Positions 23,001-32,615 of a stretch of DNA of 64,000 bases are shown piece by piece (the first letter of the stretch is position 1; every line of letters begins with the position of its first letter). Both the position numbers and the translations under genes were made by a program. The notes beneath the pieces are model-generated. The model did no database searches, had not been told where the DNA came from, and was given only the letters and a program-made list of their open reading frames with translations. Source of the stretch: Isoetes taiwanensis (Eukaryota; Streptophyta; Lycopodiopsida; Isoetales; Isoetaceae); NCBI GenBank assembly GCA_021234155.1, contig JAJEKV010000017.1:7539253-7603252 (forward strand), read 5' to 3'.

Positions 23001-23694
23001 GAAAGCGGCTTCTTTCTAGCACGTTTGACTAGTTAGTCTGGCACGAACATGCTGAAGGTAATCCCCTTAACTTGCACTCCCAAATATGTACGATGAGACA
23101 CAGCCTCGTTCATTCCATGCACTCCAGTAATGTGTTGAGCACCATGACTTTCGTTTTGTCTTAGATTCTCCTTTAGTTATTTTCAGCACAAAATTTCTCC
23201 AAGACCGGCAAGTGTTTTTAATGGCATTCCAGTAAGGAAGGTATTAGGACAACATTTAGAATTGACCAGCACGCATCCGTCACCTCCAACTGTTAAGTTC
23301 TCCATCAGGCCATGGAGTAAGATACAATGGGCATCCTTATTTAACTCCAATAATTCTTCGACCATCCTCCAGAACTTTGATCTTCAAAGCTGCTTGAAGA
23401 AAATTAAAGAGTTGAACACAACATCTAAACATGCACATGGATCTCATTTCCGATGTAAATGCTGATCAGAATTCTCCAATCGTTTAAAAGACTAACACTG
23501 TTCCGCTTTGATTTTTTATCTTGCTTGCTTGTTAGATAACTCCTTAAAATTAGTTGAGGAAAACATGGATTACTTGGATTGCCAGGCGCCGGGAGTAGGG
23601 TGTCGCTGGCGAAGGCAACGCGGATAGGAAATTCGATGGCAAGGTAGCCCTCATCAAACGCCTCGCTTTTACGCCCATATCTCTCTCCGTTCAT
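17008..23694 (-). CDS. WD40-repeat protein (multi-exon, apparently intact)
   Basis: Exons on the minus strand, 5' to 3': 23574-23694, 21334-21402, 20755-20820, 20355-20430, 19746-19820, 19594-19682, 18901-18974, 18736-18823, 18121-18281, 17446-17488, 17316-17381, 17158-17250, 17008-17082. Every intron is GT..AG and all phases agree from the second listed exon to the stop. Only the join of the first and second is out of phase, so one short exon (length 3n+2) must lie in 21403-23573. About 365 codons are accounted for. Motifs fit a beta-propeller: CPHRAEVHCISLC, SVLLSSADAYGRLVV, VSIWDLRAG, LIGTGGADRSVTVFD, LSFSVVERDFLYVHG, IAFRGDSRWLG, DMLAGWCESGSIF. The start is the ATG opening MNGERYGRKSEAFDEGY. 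It resembles a plant WD40 family I cannot name, and its partner is unknown. No stops or frameshifts, unlike most coding traces here. Confidence 0.85.
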
Positions 23695-23852
23695 CGTAGT
23701 TTTGACAAAAAGGGTTTAATATTCTCTCCGCCAAAAATATCACGGAACTAGTCAAAACCAAGTTTGATTATTTTTACAGAAATTATATGTTTTGATTATT
23801 TTTTACAGAAATTACACGCTCACACTATCTCGGGGTTATTAAATAAATCAGT

Positions 23853-23924
23853 GGAAACCCTTCCGGGTTTCTAATATGGAAAAATCCAGAAGGGTTTCCA
23901 TATTAGAACCCCGGAAGGGTTTCC
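23853..23924. repeat. long inverted repeat (28-bp arms, 16-base loop)
   Basis: Left arm 23853-23880, right arm 23897-23924, one mismatch in 28. The arm begins GGAAACCCTTCCGGG. It lies 160 bp upstream of the WD40 start codon, between that gene and plus-strand sequence resembling a transcript leader. The loop contains a third AGAAGGGTTT copy. The GTGGAAACCCTTCC motif recurs at 27120-27420. Confidence 0.8.
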
Positions 23925-23999
23925 ATTAAAAGTGGAATTTTTCGGTTGAAGATATAGCCGCCGTTAATTAATGAACAGATTTAATTCCCACGGCTATTT

Positions 24000-24670
24000 T
24001 AGAAGAGGCTTTTTAGAAACAATTCCTTTTCTTCTCACCTCTTCTCCCTCTTCTCCGGAGGTTTCACCTCACGGGCAAGGATTCAAGAAGCGTTTCTGAG
24101 GCAAGGATTAAGAAAGTGTTTGTGGCGATTTAGGATTCGATTTCTGGCGATTTGTGGAAGATTACTAACAAAAAACTTGAGGATTTGTGGCGATACCAGC
24201 GTTCGATTTCTGGATTTCGGCAAAGATTTCAGAAAAGATTTCTGGATTTTGGCAAAGATTTCGGCAAAGATTTCTGGATTTCTGGATTTCTGGGGACTCT
24301 GATAGCGTTTCCGGAATTGACTCTGCAAACAAGAAAATGGGCAAACGGAATCAGCAGCTGTGGCTTACCGTTTGGAAGATGGAGCTCAGGATCAAGCTTA
24401 TCTAGAAGAATACAGAACAAGTAGCAAATATCAAATAAAAACTATCAACCGCTCTGATAACACGGTTTCTGGAGTTCGGCTTCAGAAGGTACCAGGTAAG
24501 AAATCTTCTACTTCTTACTTCTGATTCAATCAGAAAAATCTTTGTTGTCTGCCTTCATTAGATTTCTTCATTTGATCCCACGTTTTCAGAGGCCTAACAA
24601 TGGTGGGAGAGGTGCCTCTGTTCAAAAGACAACACAACCTGGAGCTGGGGAAAGGAGCGAACAAAAACAG
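24000..24670 (+). CDS. unrecognised exon-like sequence, divergent from the WD40 gene
   Basis: A CT-rich leader (24010-24060) is followed by a minisatellite of GATTTCTGG / GGCAAAGATTTC units (24120-24300). A coding-like frame follows from about 24340 to 24490 (ESAAVAYRLEDGAQDQAYLE, then YQIKTINRSDNTVSG) and ends at a strong donor, CCAG|GTAAGA. A second exon-like block, 24587-24670, sits between TTTTCAG and AACAG|GTC and reads GGRGASVQKTTQPGAGERSE. The two do not join in phase and no in-frame ATG is seen for the first. It may be a partial or broken gene. Family not recognised. Confidence 0.35.
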
Positions 24671-24684
24671 GTCTAATGGAGTCT

Positions 24685-24982
24685 ATTCTAAGCTTAGTTC
24701 CTTTTCGTCTATGGGCCCGCAAGATTTTGGTCTAAATATGAGTTTCGTATTGATTGTCTAAAGATAGATTCAGTTGCTAAATTAGGTTCCTGCTTAGCCG
24801 TTAATAAGATGATTGAGCTTATAATATGGTCAGAAATATTCTAAGCTTAGTTCCTTTTCGTCTATGGGCCCGCAAGATTTTGGTCTAAATATGAGTTTCG
24901 TATTGATTGTCTAAAGATAGATTCAGTTGCTAAATTAGGTTCCTGCTTAGCCGTTAATAAGATGATTGAGCTTATAATATGG
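24685..24982. repeat. perfect direct duplication, 153-bp period
   Basis: The block starting ATTCTAAGCTTAGTTCC at 24685-24829 recurs at 24838-24982 with no difference that I can see. They are separated by 8 bases (TCAGAAAT). Identity this high suggests a very recent duplication or an assembly overlap. Confidence 0.85.
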
Positions 24983-27090
24983 CTGAGAATATGATAATGG
25001 ATATAATAGAATGACAGAGGATTGCTTTTTAGAACTTCTGGTTTATGGTGGTAAAGCCTTGAGGAGATGTATAGCCCTCTGAGATATAGGAGCATGAGGC
25101 CGCTGATAACATGGCTGCATACATGATAGCATATCTTTTATTGACTGGCTACTGTTTGTTCATAATTGCAGATTACATAAGGCCTTTCTAATGATCATTT
25201 AGATTTCACAATGATGGGTCAGTATGCTTGTATAGATTAAGAGTGCTGGCTTAAATCTAAAATTACAAGGTTTGGAAGCACTTTCCTTATGCTGAAGCCT
25301 TTTTTTTTTAAAAAAGGGGAATTTATGATAGTTAAGGCATAAGTGCTGACCTCAGAGCAGATATCTAGTAGGTGAATGGACCACGCATAGTGCAGCAATA
25401 TCAGCTTAGTTATATGGCGGATTGGTTTTCTTACAGAAATGCCATTTAATATGCTATTATAATTGCTGTAGTATGGCTGATGGCGGAACTTAGAGTATGC
25501 CTGGCCATAAGATTGTTAAGCATATTTCTGTAGATGTCTAAAATATGCAGACTTGGTTCACTTCTATTATTAGGAATGCTCAATGAATTGTCTTATGAGG
25601 AAGATATAATGCTGTAGCTTATAATGATGGAGCAGCCCTATAGAAAATGTATAGATTTAACTCGTATAGGCTCATTTATTAGACTGTTTACTGTCATTGG
25701 CAGCCATATTTGGGATATTCATGCCTATATTGAACTGTAGATATGGCTAATCTGTGCCTATGTATAAGAGAAAAAACTCGATTGAGGTGTTTATTGCTGT
25801 GGTAAGCAGCATAACAGCTAGATGATTGCATGACTGTACCTCAGACTTCATATGGTTACAATCTGCCCGATAGGGTGTCTAAAATATTGCTGTAATGAAC
25901 TTAGATGAAGGGTGCAGGTAACGTAAACATCATCTCCGTGAAGTTCATTTGAAGTACTTCTGGTTGCTTAAACGACGATAAAGGAAAGATATCTGCTATG
26001 GTTACTATTTGTAATGGTTTCATGATACGGTGAGATCGTTCACATATTCTTATACATTCTTTGGGAATATTGTTATCTGATCAAACATGGTTTGTTGGAT
26101 ATACTCTATGATGGGTATGAGATCCTTGTATTTGTATGTGTAATGTCATGGATCAATAAGCTGATTATGCTTGAATGAACTTGAAGAATTTTGAAGAATA
26201 CAAGATATTATTCCTGTTAATACAAGCTATGAAGTTATGAAAATTAAGAAAAATTGTTTATGAAATGTCTTACTTGAGATTGAAGATGTTAGGTGTCAAA
26301 TGAACTATCTATGTGGATACATACTGAAATATCAAACCAAATGTAAAGTTTAAATGGTTGAGTAGAAAAAAGGTTCAAAGCTAAAGGTGCTGTAACTAAT
26401 AGATAATATATGCCAAAATTGAAAAGAAAAGATTAGAAGCTGCGACCTCAAGTTGAGATGTCAATTGAAAAAGTATTTAATGGTTAGCATATTGGACTAA
26501 TATTTTGGGCAGTCCCTATAAACTGTGGCCTAGTTGATAGCTAGGATGTAAATAGTGACTGGGTCAGATAACAGTGTAAATTTTGATGTAAATGGTAACA
26601 AGGAGATGCAATGATTTGATCAAACACTTAAGTTTGTTCTTTCATGTTACATTTATCATTTACTTAAGTTTGTTTCTTTTTTTCTTTTGGTCTCTTGCAT
26701 GTACGACGGAAGAATATTTAACAAAGACAAAAGGTTATGCAATAGAGATTATGTAGAGCATAGTGCCATGATGCAACATAATAGAGTGCAACTTCACACG
26801 TATGCACTATCTTGGTCAAACATTGTACATGCATGGCAGTTTAATACACGAGATTCTAAAACTTCAATATGTTTGCACGCCTTCAATTCAATGCAATTTT
26901 AAGCTTTGATAACAAAATAATTTGACCGAAAGAACCATGATCTAAAACCAGGACTTCCCATCATTTGTACCTTGCAAGAAGTTCCATGTTATGTTGGGCG
27001 TTACGTGCCAGAATTTTTGAGATCATGTTATATTGGGTGTTAAGTGCCAGAATTTTTGAGATTAAAGCTGGTCTCAATTCTTAGTTAATC
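24983..27090. other. no gene recognised
   Basis: AT-rich, stop-dense on all frames. If the exon-like blocks at 24.3-24.7 kb and 28.2-28.5 kb belong together this would be their intron, but nothing demonstrates that. Confidence 0.3.
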
Positions 27091-27109
27091 TTACCCCATG
27101 GAGTTTCTA

Positions 27110-27420
27110 ACTGCATGTGGAAACCTAACCTATTTTCCTCCTCATGTGGAAACCTAACCTGTTTCCCTGCGGCTGTGGAAACCCTTCCTATTTTCCTCCT
27201 CCTGTGGAAACCCTTCCCAATTTCCATCATGCAAGGAAATCGGGAAGGGTTTCCACTCAAAATTTGAATTTTGAGTGACATGCGCTCGATGGACGTGCGC
27301 CTTAATGTCGGGCGTCCGTGCAGAAAGGCGTGAGCCATAAAGGCTCACGTGTGTAAATATTTTGAAAAAAAATAATTTTGTGGAAACCCTTCCGGGTTTT
27401 AATGGAAACCCCGTGGTAAT
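27110..27420. repeat. GTGGAAACCCTTCC-type minisatellite and inverted copies
   Basis: Units of about 30 bp (GTGGAAACCTAACC, TGTGGAAACCCTTCC, each followed by TATTTTCCTCC or similar) recur at about 27116-27220. An inverted copy, GGGAAGGGTTTCC, is at about 27243-27256 and a further direct copy is near 27381. The unit is shared with the hairpin at 23853-23924. Confidence 0.7.
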
Positions 27421-28200
27421 TAAGTTACTTTGATTCTTGGTGCAATGTGGTGGCACTGGATCCTGTAAACATAACTAATTTGCGTGATATTTACTAATTA
27501 ACATGGCCTGAATGCTAGGGCAGCTACTACGATTGGTGATTTTTTTTAAAATGTTCAAAACGAAAGTTGTTTCTCTAATTCTATGTTTGGTGTTGGTTTT
27601 CATGCTGCTAAATTTGGGATTGCAATGGGTTGGTTAAATACGATCCACAAGAATGGGCCACTAGAATGAAATGGAGGGGATATGATGAAATGCAAGAATG
27701 CCATTTCTTTTCTAAGAGCGAATGAATAATGTTTTGGATGCAATTGAACTCATTTCTATAGGAATTATTCTAATGTAATGCATATTTGGCTCAAATTACG
27801 TCCATTTTCTTACCATTATTACCAGGTGAAATTGCCAAGATGGTGTTGATGCGGCTGTCGGACTTGGCATCACTCGTGGTTTCACCATTCGTGATGCTCG
27901 TTTACCGGCACCGCCTCTAACAATTAATAGGGCATAAAATGCCTCCCCAGAAAAAATTATCTCGACATAGAATTGGAATTGGGGAACCAATGGCAGTTCA
28001 ATTGCCCAAAGCAATGTTTGCCAAAATGATGAAATGTTTTGATGATTCGGATAATTGCTATGAAATAGGAAACCACCAAATTGCTTAACAGCCGCTAAAG
28101 ACAAGTTTTTAGATGCAACTAGCCAAAAGCGCCTCATCCAAACTAGGCATAATCAACTGGAGGTATTTTCATCACTTAAAAGTATTCAATTGCAAGTTAT
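27421..28200. other. no gene recognised
   Basis: A 113-codon minus-strand frame (27796-28137) has no recognisable domain. On the plus strand a short coding-looking run (GVDAAVGLGITRGFTIRDAR) follows an AG at about 27828, but it stops soon after. No convincing inverted ends. Confidence 0.3.
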
Positions 28201-28242
28201 TATCTTTGGGCTTTTAGGTTAATAACTGTCATGGATCTTCAC

Positions 28243-28600
28243 AATGAATAATCAAAGGGCCGAAGCAATCCGGCAAGGCAAATCCGGCAACCAAAGGGCC
28301 GAAGCAATTGCAGAAGCTCATCGCCTTCGTGTTGAAGCAGAGGCGCAATCTTACTTAGATTCTGCTACTCGAAAAGCTGAAGCTAAAGCACTTCGCCAAC
28401 AAGTGGGTCTGCCCTGTTTCTAACTAATCTTGAATGATTCAATCCTTCTTTTCTAAGGTTCAATCCATCGCTGACCTCGCCAAGAATCCATCGCTGACCT
28501 CGCCAAGTTCGCCGGAAATGTTAAGGCTGAGGAAATGTGGCCTACCCCTAACATTTCGAGGGGGAATGTTCGGTGGCAGGCGCCAGGGCCTTACCCCGCG
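28243..28600 (+). pseudogene. unrecognised Ala/Glu-rich coding fragment with slippage duplications
   Basis: A plus-strand frame starting MNNQRAEAIRQGKSG continues AEAHRLRVEAEAQSYLDS and ends at CAACAA|GTGGGT near 28403. It contains an in-frame 39-bp duplication (CAAAGGGCCGAAGCAAT at 28253 and 28292). A second coding-looking block from 28459 reads VQSIADLAK. A 23-bp segment (AATCCATCGCTGACCTCGCC and three more bases) is then present twice in a row, which shifts the frame; with one copy removed the frame stays open to a stop near 28600. The composition suggests a helical or coiled-coil protein. Family unknown. Confidence 0.4.
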
Positions 28601-28630
28601 TAATGCCCTGTCACCGAACATTACCCCTAA
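28559..28630. repeat. imperfect hairpin, about 20-bp arms
   Basis: GGGGAATGTTCGGTGGCAGG (28561-28580) pairs with CCCTGTCACCGAACATTACC (28606-28625) with one mismatch and one bulge, leaving a loop of about 25 bases. It overlaps the end of the preceding coding-like fragment. It could be a small MITE or an RNA hairpin. Confidence 0.6.
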
Positions 28631-28931
28631 CAAAGTGACACGTGAATTGACTACTTGCATATGAAAGATTAAAACCATAAGACTTTTTGACACCAAAGCA
28701 TCTAGCATGCAACCACTTCCAAATTTTTGGTCAAGTTATTAGCCGTTTTTCAAATGCACTACACCCTTTCTTCTTTCAACATTGGACAGCCAGAGTCCCC
28801 GACAATTGAATGACAATAACAGACAATTTGTATTTATAACGATTACTTCTCCTATCTTGGTTAACTGTCAATTATCAGATGCACAATCTGCACATGCAAG
28901 GATATCACATGAAATGCATGCATATAAAATT

Positions 28932-29384
28932 GGAAAAATTCTAAATATACCCCTCAAGTTTACAAATATTCTAAAAATACCCCTAGAAATCAAGTATTTA
29001 GCTCAAATGACAATAACTTTCTTTCTTGTGATCAATCAACTAAAAGAGTGTCCATGAAACTTGTAGATATAAATGAGAGCTATCCAATAGCAGTAGAATC
29101 ATCCAATCCTGAATTAGAATCTTCAAGTTATAGTGTTTTATAGTGCTATAAAAAACAATATAAATGAGCATGACTTGTGAACTTCAACTCCAATTTCGAT
29201 GAATTTGATGTTGTTCAGAATATCTTATCCTAATCTATGGGAATCTATTTATTTTTGGGAAGACAACTTTTGCATTTTGAGGAGCAACAAAAACTCTATT
29301 ACCTTTTTTCCAAAAATGCTCTTCGTTTAGAGGGTATTTTTGGAATTTTCGCAAACTTGAAGGAGGGTATAATTAGAATTTTCC
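28932..29384. mobile_element. MITE with about 56-bp terminal inverted repeats
   Basis: The left end begins GGAAAAATTCTAAATATACC and continues CCCTCAAGTTTACAAATATT. The right end (29329-29384), reverse complemented, reads GGAAAATTCTAATTATACCC then TCCTTCAAGTTTGCGAAAAT. The arms match over about 56 bp with scattered differences. The interior has no open frame of note. A/T-rich flanks (TAAAATT and CAAAATT) may be remnants of a target duplication. Long TIRs with ATACCC and CAAGTTT motifs recall non-autonomous Mutator-like elements, but that assignment is an inference. Confidence 0.75.
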
Positions 29385-30090
29385 CAAAATTTTCACACGT
29401 TTTTCACAACTACAAGATGCATGTTGTCTTTCAGCACAAAAAGGGATATTGTTTCACATTGAACAAAATAACTTTTGCATCTTAGTTCGACAATATAGCA
29501 CCGTTAAAGATCCAGGCTTGCATGCAAGTCAAGAGTAATTTTTACTTTAAAGCTTGTATACAAACTATCACTCCCCCGTTTTGAGGAATTCCTCATGGCC
29601 TTTTATATTAATCACCATGGTAAGAATGAAATGAATGTGGATTATTTCGCAGGACAACAATAAGAACAATCTGCCCCAGCCAAAAAAGTGACCAGTGCAG
29701 CATCATTACCAAATAGTGAACATTCCCATATCTGCAGAACCTTCTTCCATTTGCACCACTACATTGTCATTACGTGCATTAAAGACATGCCGGAAAAGTT
29801 CTCATACCTTGTATAGAACAAGCTTGTGCAACTCTGAGATGGTTCAAGCTTTATGGAGCCAATTTCATGTGTATTCATTCAAAATATTTCAATGGTCTCA
29901 TTGCTCCCGGTATGTATGCTTCATGGAGTTCTTTGGAAAATCTGACATGCAATGAGTGGCTTGCCTAACATAAAAAGAGGTTATTCAAGAAAGACGAAGA
30001 ATAGTAACAAAGATACACAACTTTTTGATATACATCTAATGCAATCGATGCCAACGCTTACTTTATAAGCAATGACGTGTGCAAATGGTA
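29385..30090. other. no gene recognised
   Basis: AT-rich spacer between the MITE and the LPXC relic. The C-terminal LpxC block (the GLPVAHI..AGHALHTDLA region of the family) was looked for here on the minus strand and not found. Confidence 0.35.
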
Positions 30091-30094
30091 TACC

Positions 30095-32103
30095 CTAAAT
30101 GGCATTAATAGAGCATAATGAAAGATCTCCCAAAAGGTCTAAAAGCTTGTGCGGCATGGTTCATCGGCAAAGTGTAATGGTGGATTCAACCAGCCTCTGT
30201 CCACACCGCAGGATGTTCAACGGAAGAAATAAGCAAAATAGGAAGGGCGAAATTGTTTCCATACCAAGTATATCAGCATGCAATCACTGCGAGACAAGAG
30301 CGTTGTCAAGTGAGCCTCCCTTTATAAGACCAAATTCTTTTAGCTTTTTTGAATACGCACATGCCAATGATTAAGCTATTTGTGGTGCTTTGCTTTATGC
30401 TCAAAATTTTCTTCAAAATTCCTTTGTTCTTTTTATAGTTTGTCATTTCCTTATAAATACCTGTATCCCAATCTCCAGTCTTTGTAAAAGAGCTAGGCAA
30501 TATAAAACAGTTCAAGATGCATACATTGATAGAAAAGTAGAAGAAATGACCTGTTCATACAACCCAAACGTACGAGCAGGTGCAATATCAACCTTGTAGC
30601 TAGATTTATCTGCACACCAAGAATACCACTGCTTTCCGATCGCTTCATGCTGTCGATAAAACAAGTAAATTAGCATGTTCCTATGCAAACTCATTAATTT
30701 CAAAAAAGAAGCCTATTAGGAAGATGAAAGAGTCCTCTATTAGAAGCTGAGTATGAGATCAAAGAACCAATGAACAAACAAAAGCATAGCACCAAGTTCT
30801 TACATTAGGAAAATCGATGCCACATGTGACTTTTTGAGAAGACGAAGGAAATGCAAGTTGATCAAACTTCGAGAAGCTTCATAAATTGCTTCTCTGGGAG
30901 TGATACTCCCATTGGTCCATATCTTACAAAGGAGTCATCGTCATAAACAAATATTGGTCTTGTTATTTTTAATACCTCCTTCTTCATTGTGTTTCCTTCT
31001 CCATCTTTCGCAATGCATATACCGACTTCTTCAATAGACTTGACCCAAAGCAGTGTCTGAGCCGCCTAACAAAGGAACACGTAAATGGGCATAACCTCGA
31101 TCATATATGCCCTAACAAACCTAGATTGGCATATACTTAAAGGTGGAAAGATGAGTGTTAACCCCATATATCAATACATATTGATACACATGATGCAACT
31201 ATCATAGACAGGCATAGCGAGTCCATCCAAAATTTGTAAAAGGCATAGGGACATACCTATGTTGCACTTTACCTGCATGTATGCATAGGTGACCCTAATA
31301 GAGCAAACAATTGGTGGTTTTCTCTCTCTTGTTGTGTTCCTAACTACCAGTCTCAAAGTATGTAAATACATAATGTCTCCGAGTTGATAATGCCGGATAG
31401 AGTGAGACAAATTACTCTCGCAATCCGGGGGAAAGAAAATTATGTACAAGTTATGATATCTAAGCGACCTCCATTAGATAATTATGGTAACATATATGTG
31501 GTTCGTACATACAACACTCTACATCCGACCCGGATGTACATGCAATGCGAAGAATGCATACTTGAACGGAACATCAAAACAATGAGAGCATGTATTTCAC
31601 TCTGCAATCTCAAAGCATCGTCATATTTTCTTTCGGGAATCGGATCAAAGGTCAAAACAGGTATTCAAGAATATATCCTAAAAATAGGCGTCAGATGTCT
31701 TTGTTGCAAAAATTGGATGGAGCTTTTGGATAGGGCCCTTATGAGAGTGACGACCAGAGCACAAAAGATCTACAAAAATATATATCATACCTCACAACCT
31801 CCATCAAGCTCAATTCTGCAGGTTATCAACTCCAAGCCCCACCAATCTTTGAAAGAAGGTGTTCAACGGTCCGTACTTTTGAGCTTCCCTTGCGTGAGGC
31901 ATGTACTTAGTCGTGTATCATACACATGGGCAGCGATGGCTGGTATCTTTTCATAAGCATCCCATCTATGCTTATGAACAAAATACCTTCCTTCTCCAGC
32001 TTTGGTTGGTAAGAGTGTTAATGTAGTCATTGTCCATAATGTAGCCCTATTCCCATCTTTGTAACACTTCCAGCAATGGTATGTTGTAGTACGTCTGTCT
32101 GTC
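30095..32103 (-). pseudogene. LPXC: UDP-3-O-acyl-N-acetylglucosamine deacetylase (LpxC) relic
   Basis: LpxC is the zinc deacetylase of lipid A-type synthesis; plants keep a nuclear, organelle-targeted copy. Pieces on the minus strand, in family order: 31790-32103 (TIAGSVTKMGIGLHYG, AGEGRYFVHKHRWD, STCLTQGKLK, RTVEHLLS, CRIELDGGCE); 30804-31065 ([24 protein letters not shown]); 30551-30649 (GKQWYSWCADKSSY, IAPARTFGLYEQ); about 30290-30350 (KEFGLIKGGSLDNALV); 30095-30196 (GWLNPPLHFADEP, KLLDLLGDL). Introns are GT..AG. Broken by frame slips near 31820-31870, 30875 and 30160. The short exon for the VPLLDGS region is missing, and so is the C-terminal block. Conserved motifs remain readable, so decay is fairly recent. 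Confidence 0.88.
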
Positions 32104-32349
32104 TAAGAAGAGTGCATCACAGATAAGAAAGAACAAATATGACAATCCCATAAATCAAGTGAAAATTAAAAAAAAAAAAAAAATCCACACAACCACTATA
32201 AGATACCTCCAAATATTGCATGTCTCTAATTGAAACACAGACAACATTAAAATGGGAAAAGCATTGTTTCTCTCCTGTTATGGTAAGCCAAATGGAAAAT
32301 GCAATTAAATAATGTTAACAAAATAAGAACTTAGGAAGTAACTTGTCAC

Positions 32350-32615
32350 CTGAAGGTTCATGTAAGAATCCACAGAAACCAAGTACCCTGCAACCAGCAA
32401 ACATAGTAACTTTCCATCATTTCAAACAGCATAAATATAACAAAATTCCATCACTAGAACATGAGAGGTAATATTTAGAGTTGTTCATTTGCGGTTGGAT
32501 CTCTGTACTAAGGATTAAATATTTTACCTTTGTACTTCATGCCCCATTTGAGCTTCACAATGACGGGCTTCCCATTAAGGTCATCGAGGAACGGCTTGGG
32601 ATTGACGGGTATGGT
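32350..32615 (-). pseudogene. small nuclear ribonucleoprotein F (SmF) 5' exons
   Basis: Two exons with correct phase: 32528-32615 ([20 protein letters not shown], then KLKWGMKYK) and 32350-32387 (YLVSVDSYMNLQ). These match the first Sm motif of SmF, a core subunit of spliceosomal snRNPs. The sequence is intact as far as it goes. The exons for the second Sm motif are not found downstream; instead LPXC sequence begins 246 bp later on the same strand. A first exon with the start codon was not identified in 32616-33050, where a GTAAGT donor (about 32700) and leader-like sequence exist. Probably a truncated or captured copy. Confidence 0.88.

Noticed and set aside
23183-23365. Minus-strand 60-codon frame as the missing WD40 exon
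   Set aside because: It has no propeller-like motif, its ends do not give matching splice phases, and it weakly resembles retroelement sequence.
31384-31956. 190-codon plus-strand frame, among the longer plus-strand ones here
   Set aside because: Its right half is antisense to clear LPXC exon sequence (31790-32103), it has no domain, and coding evidence is on the minus strand.
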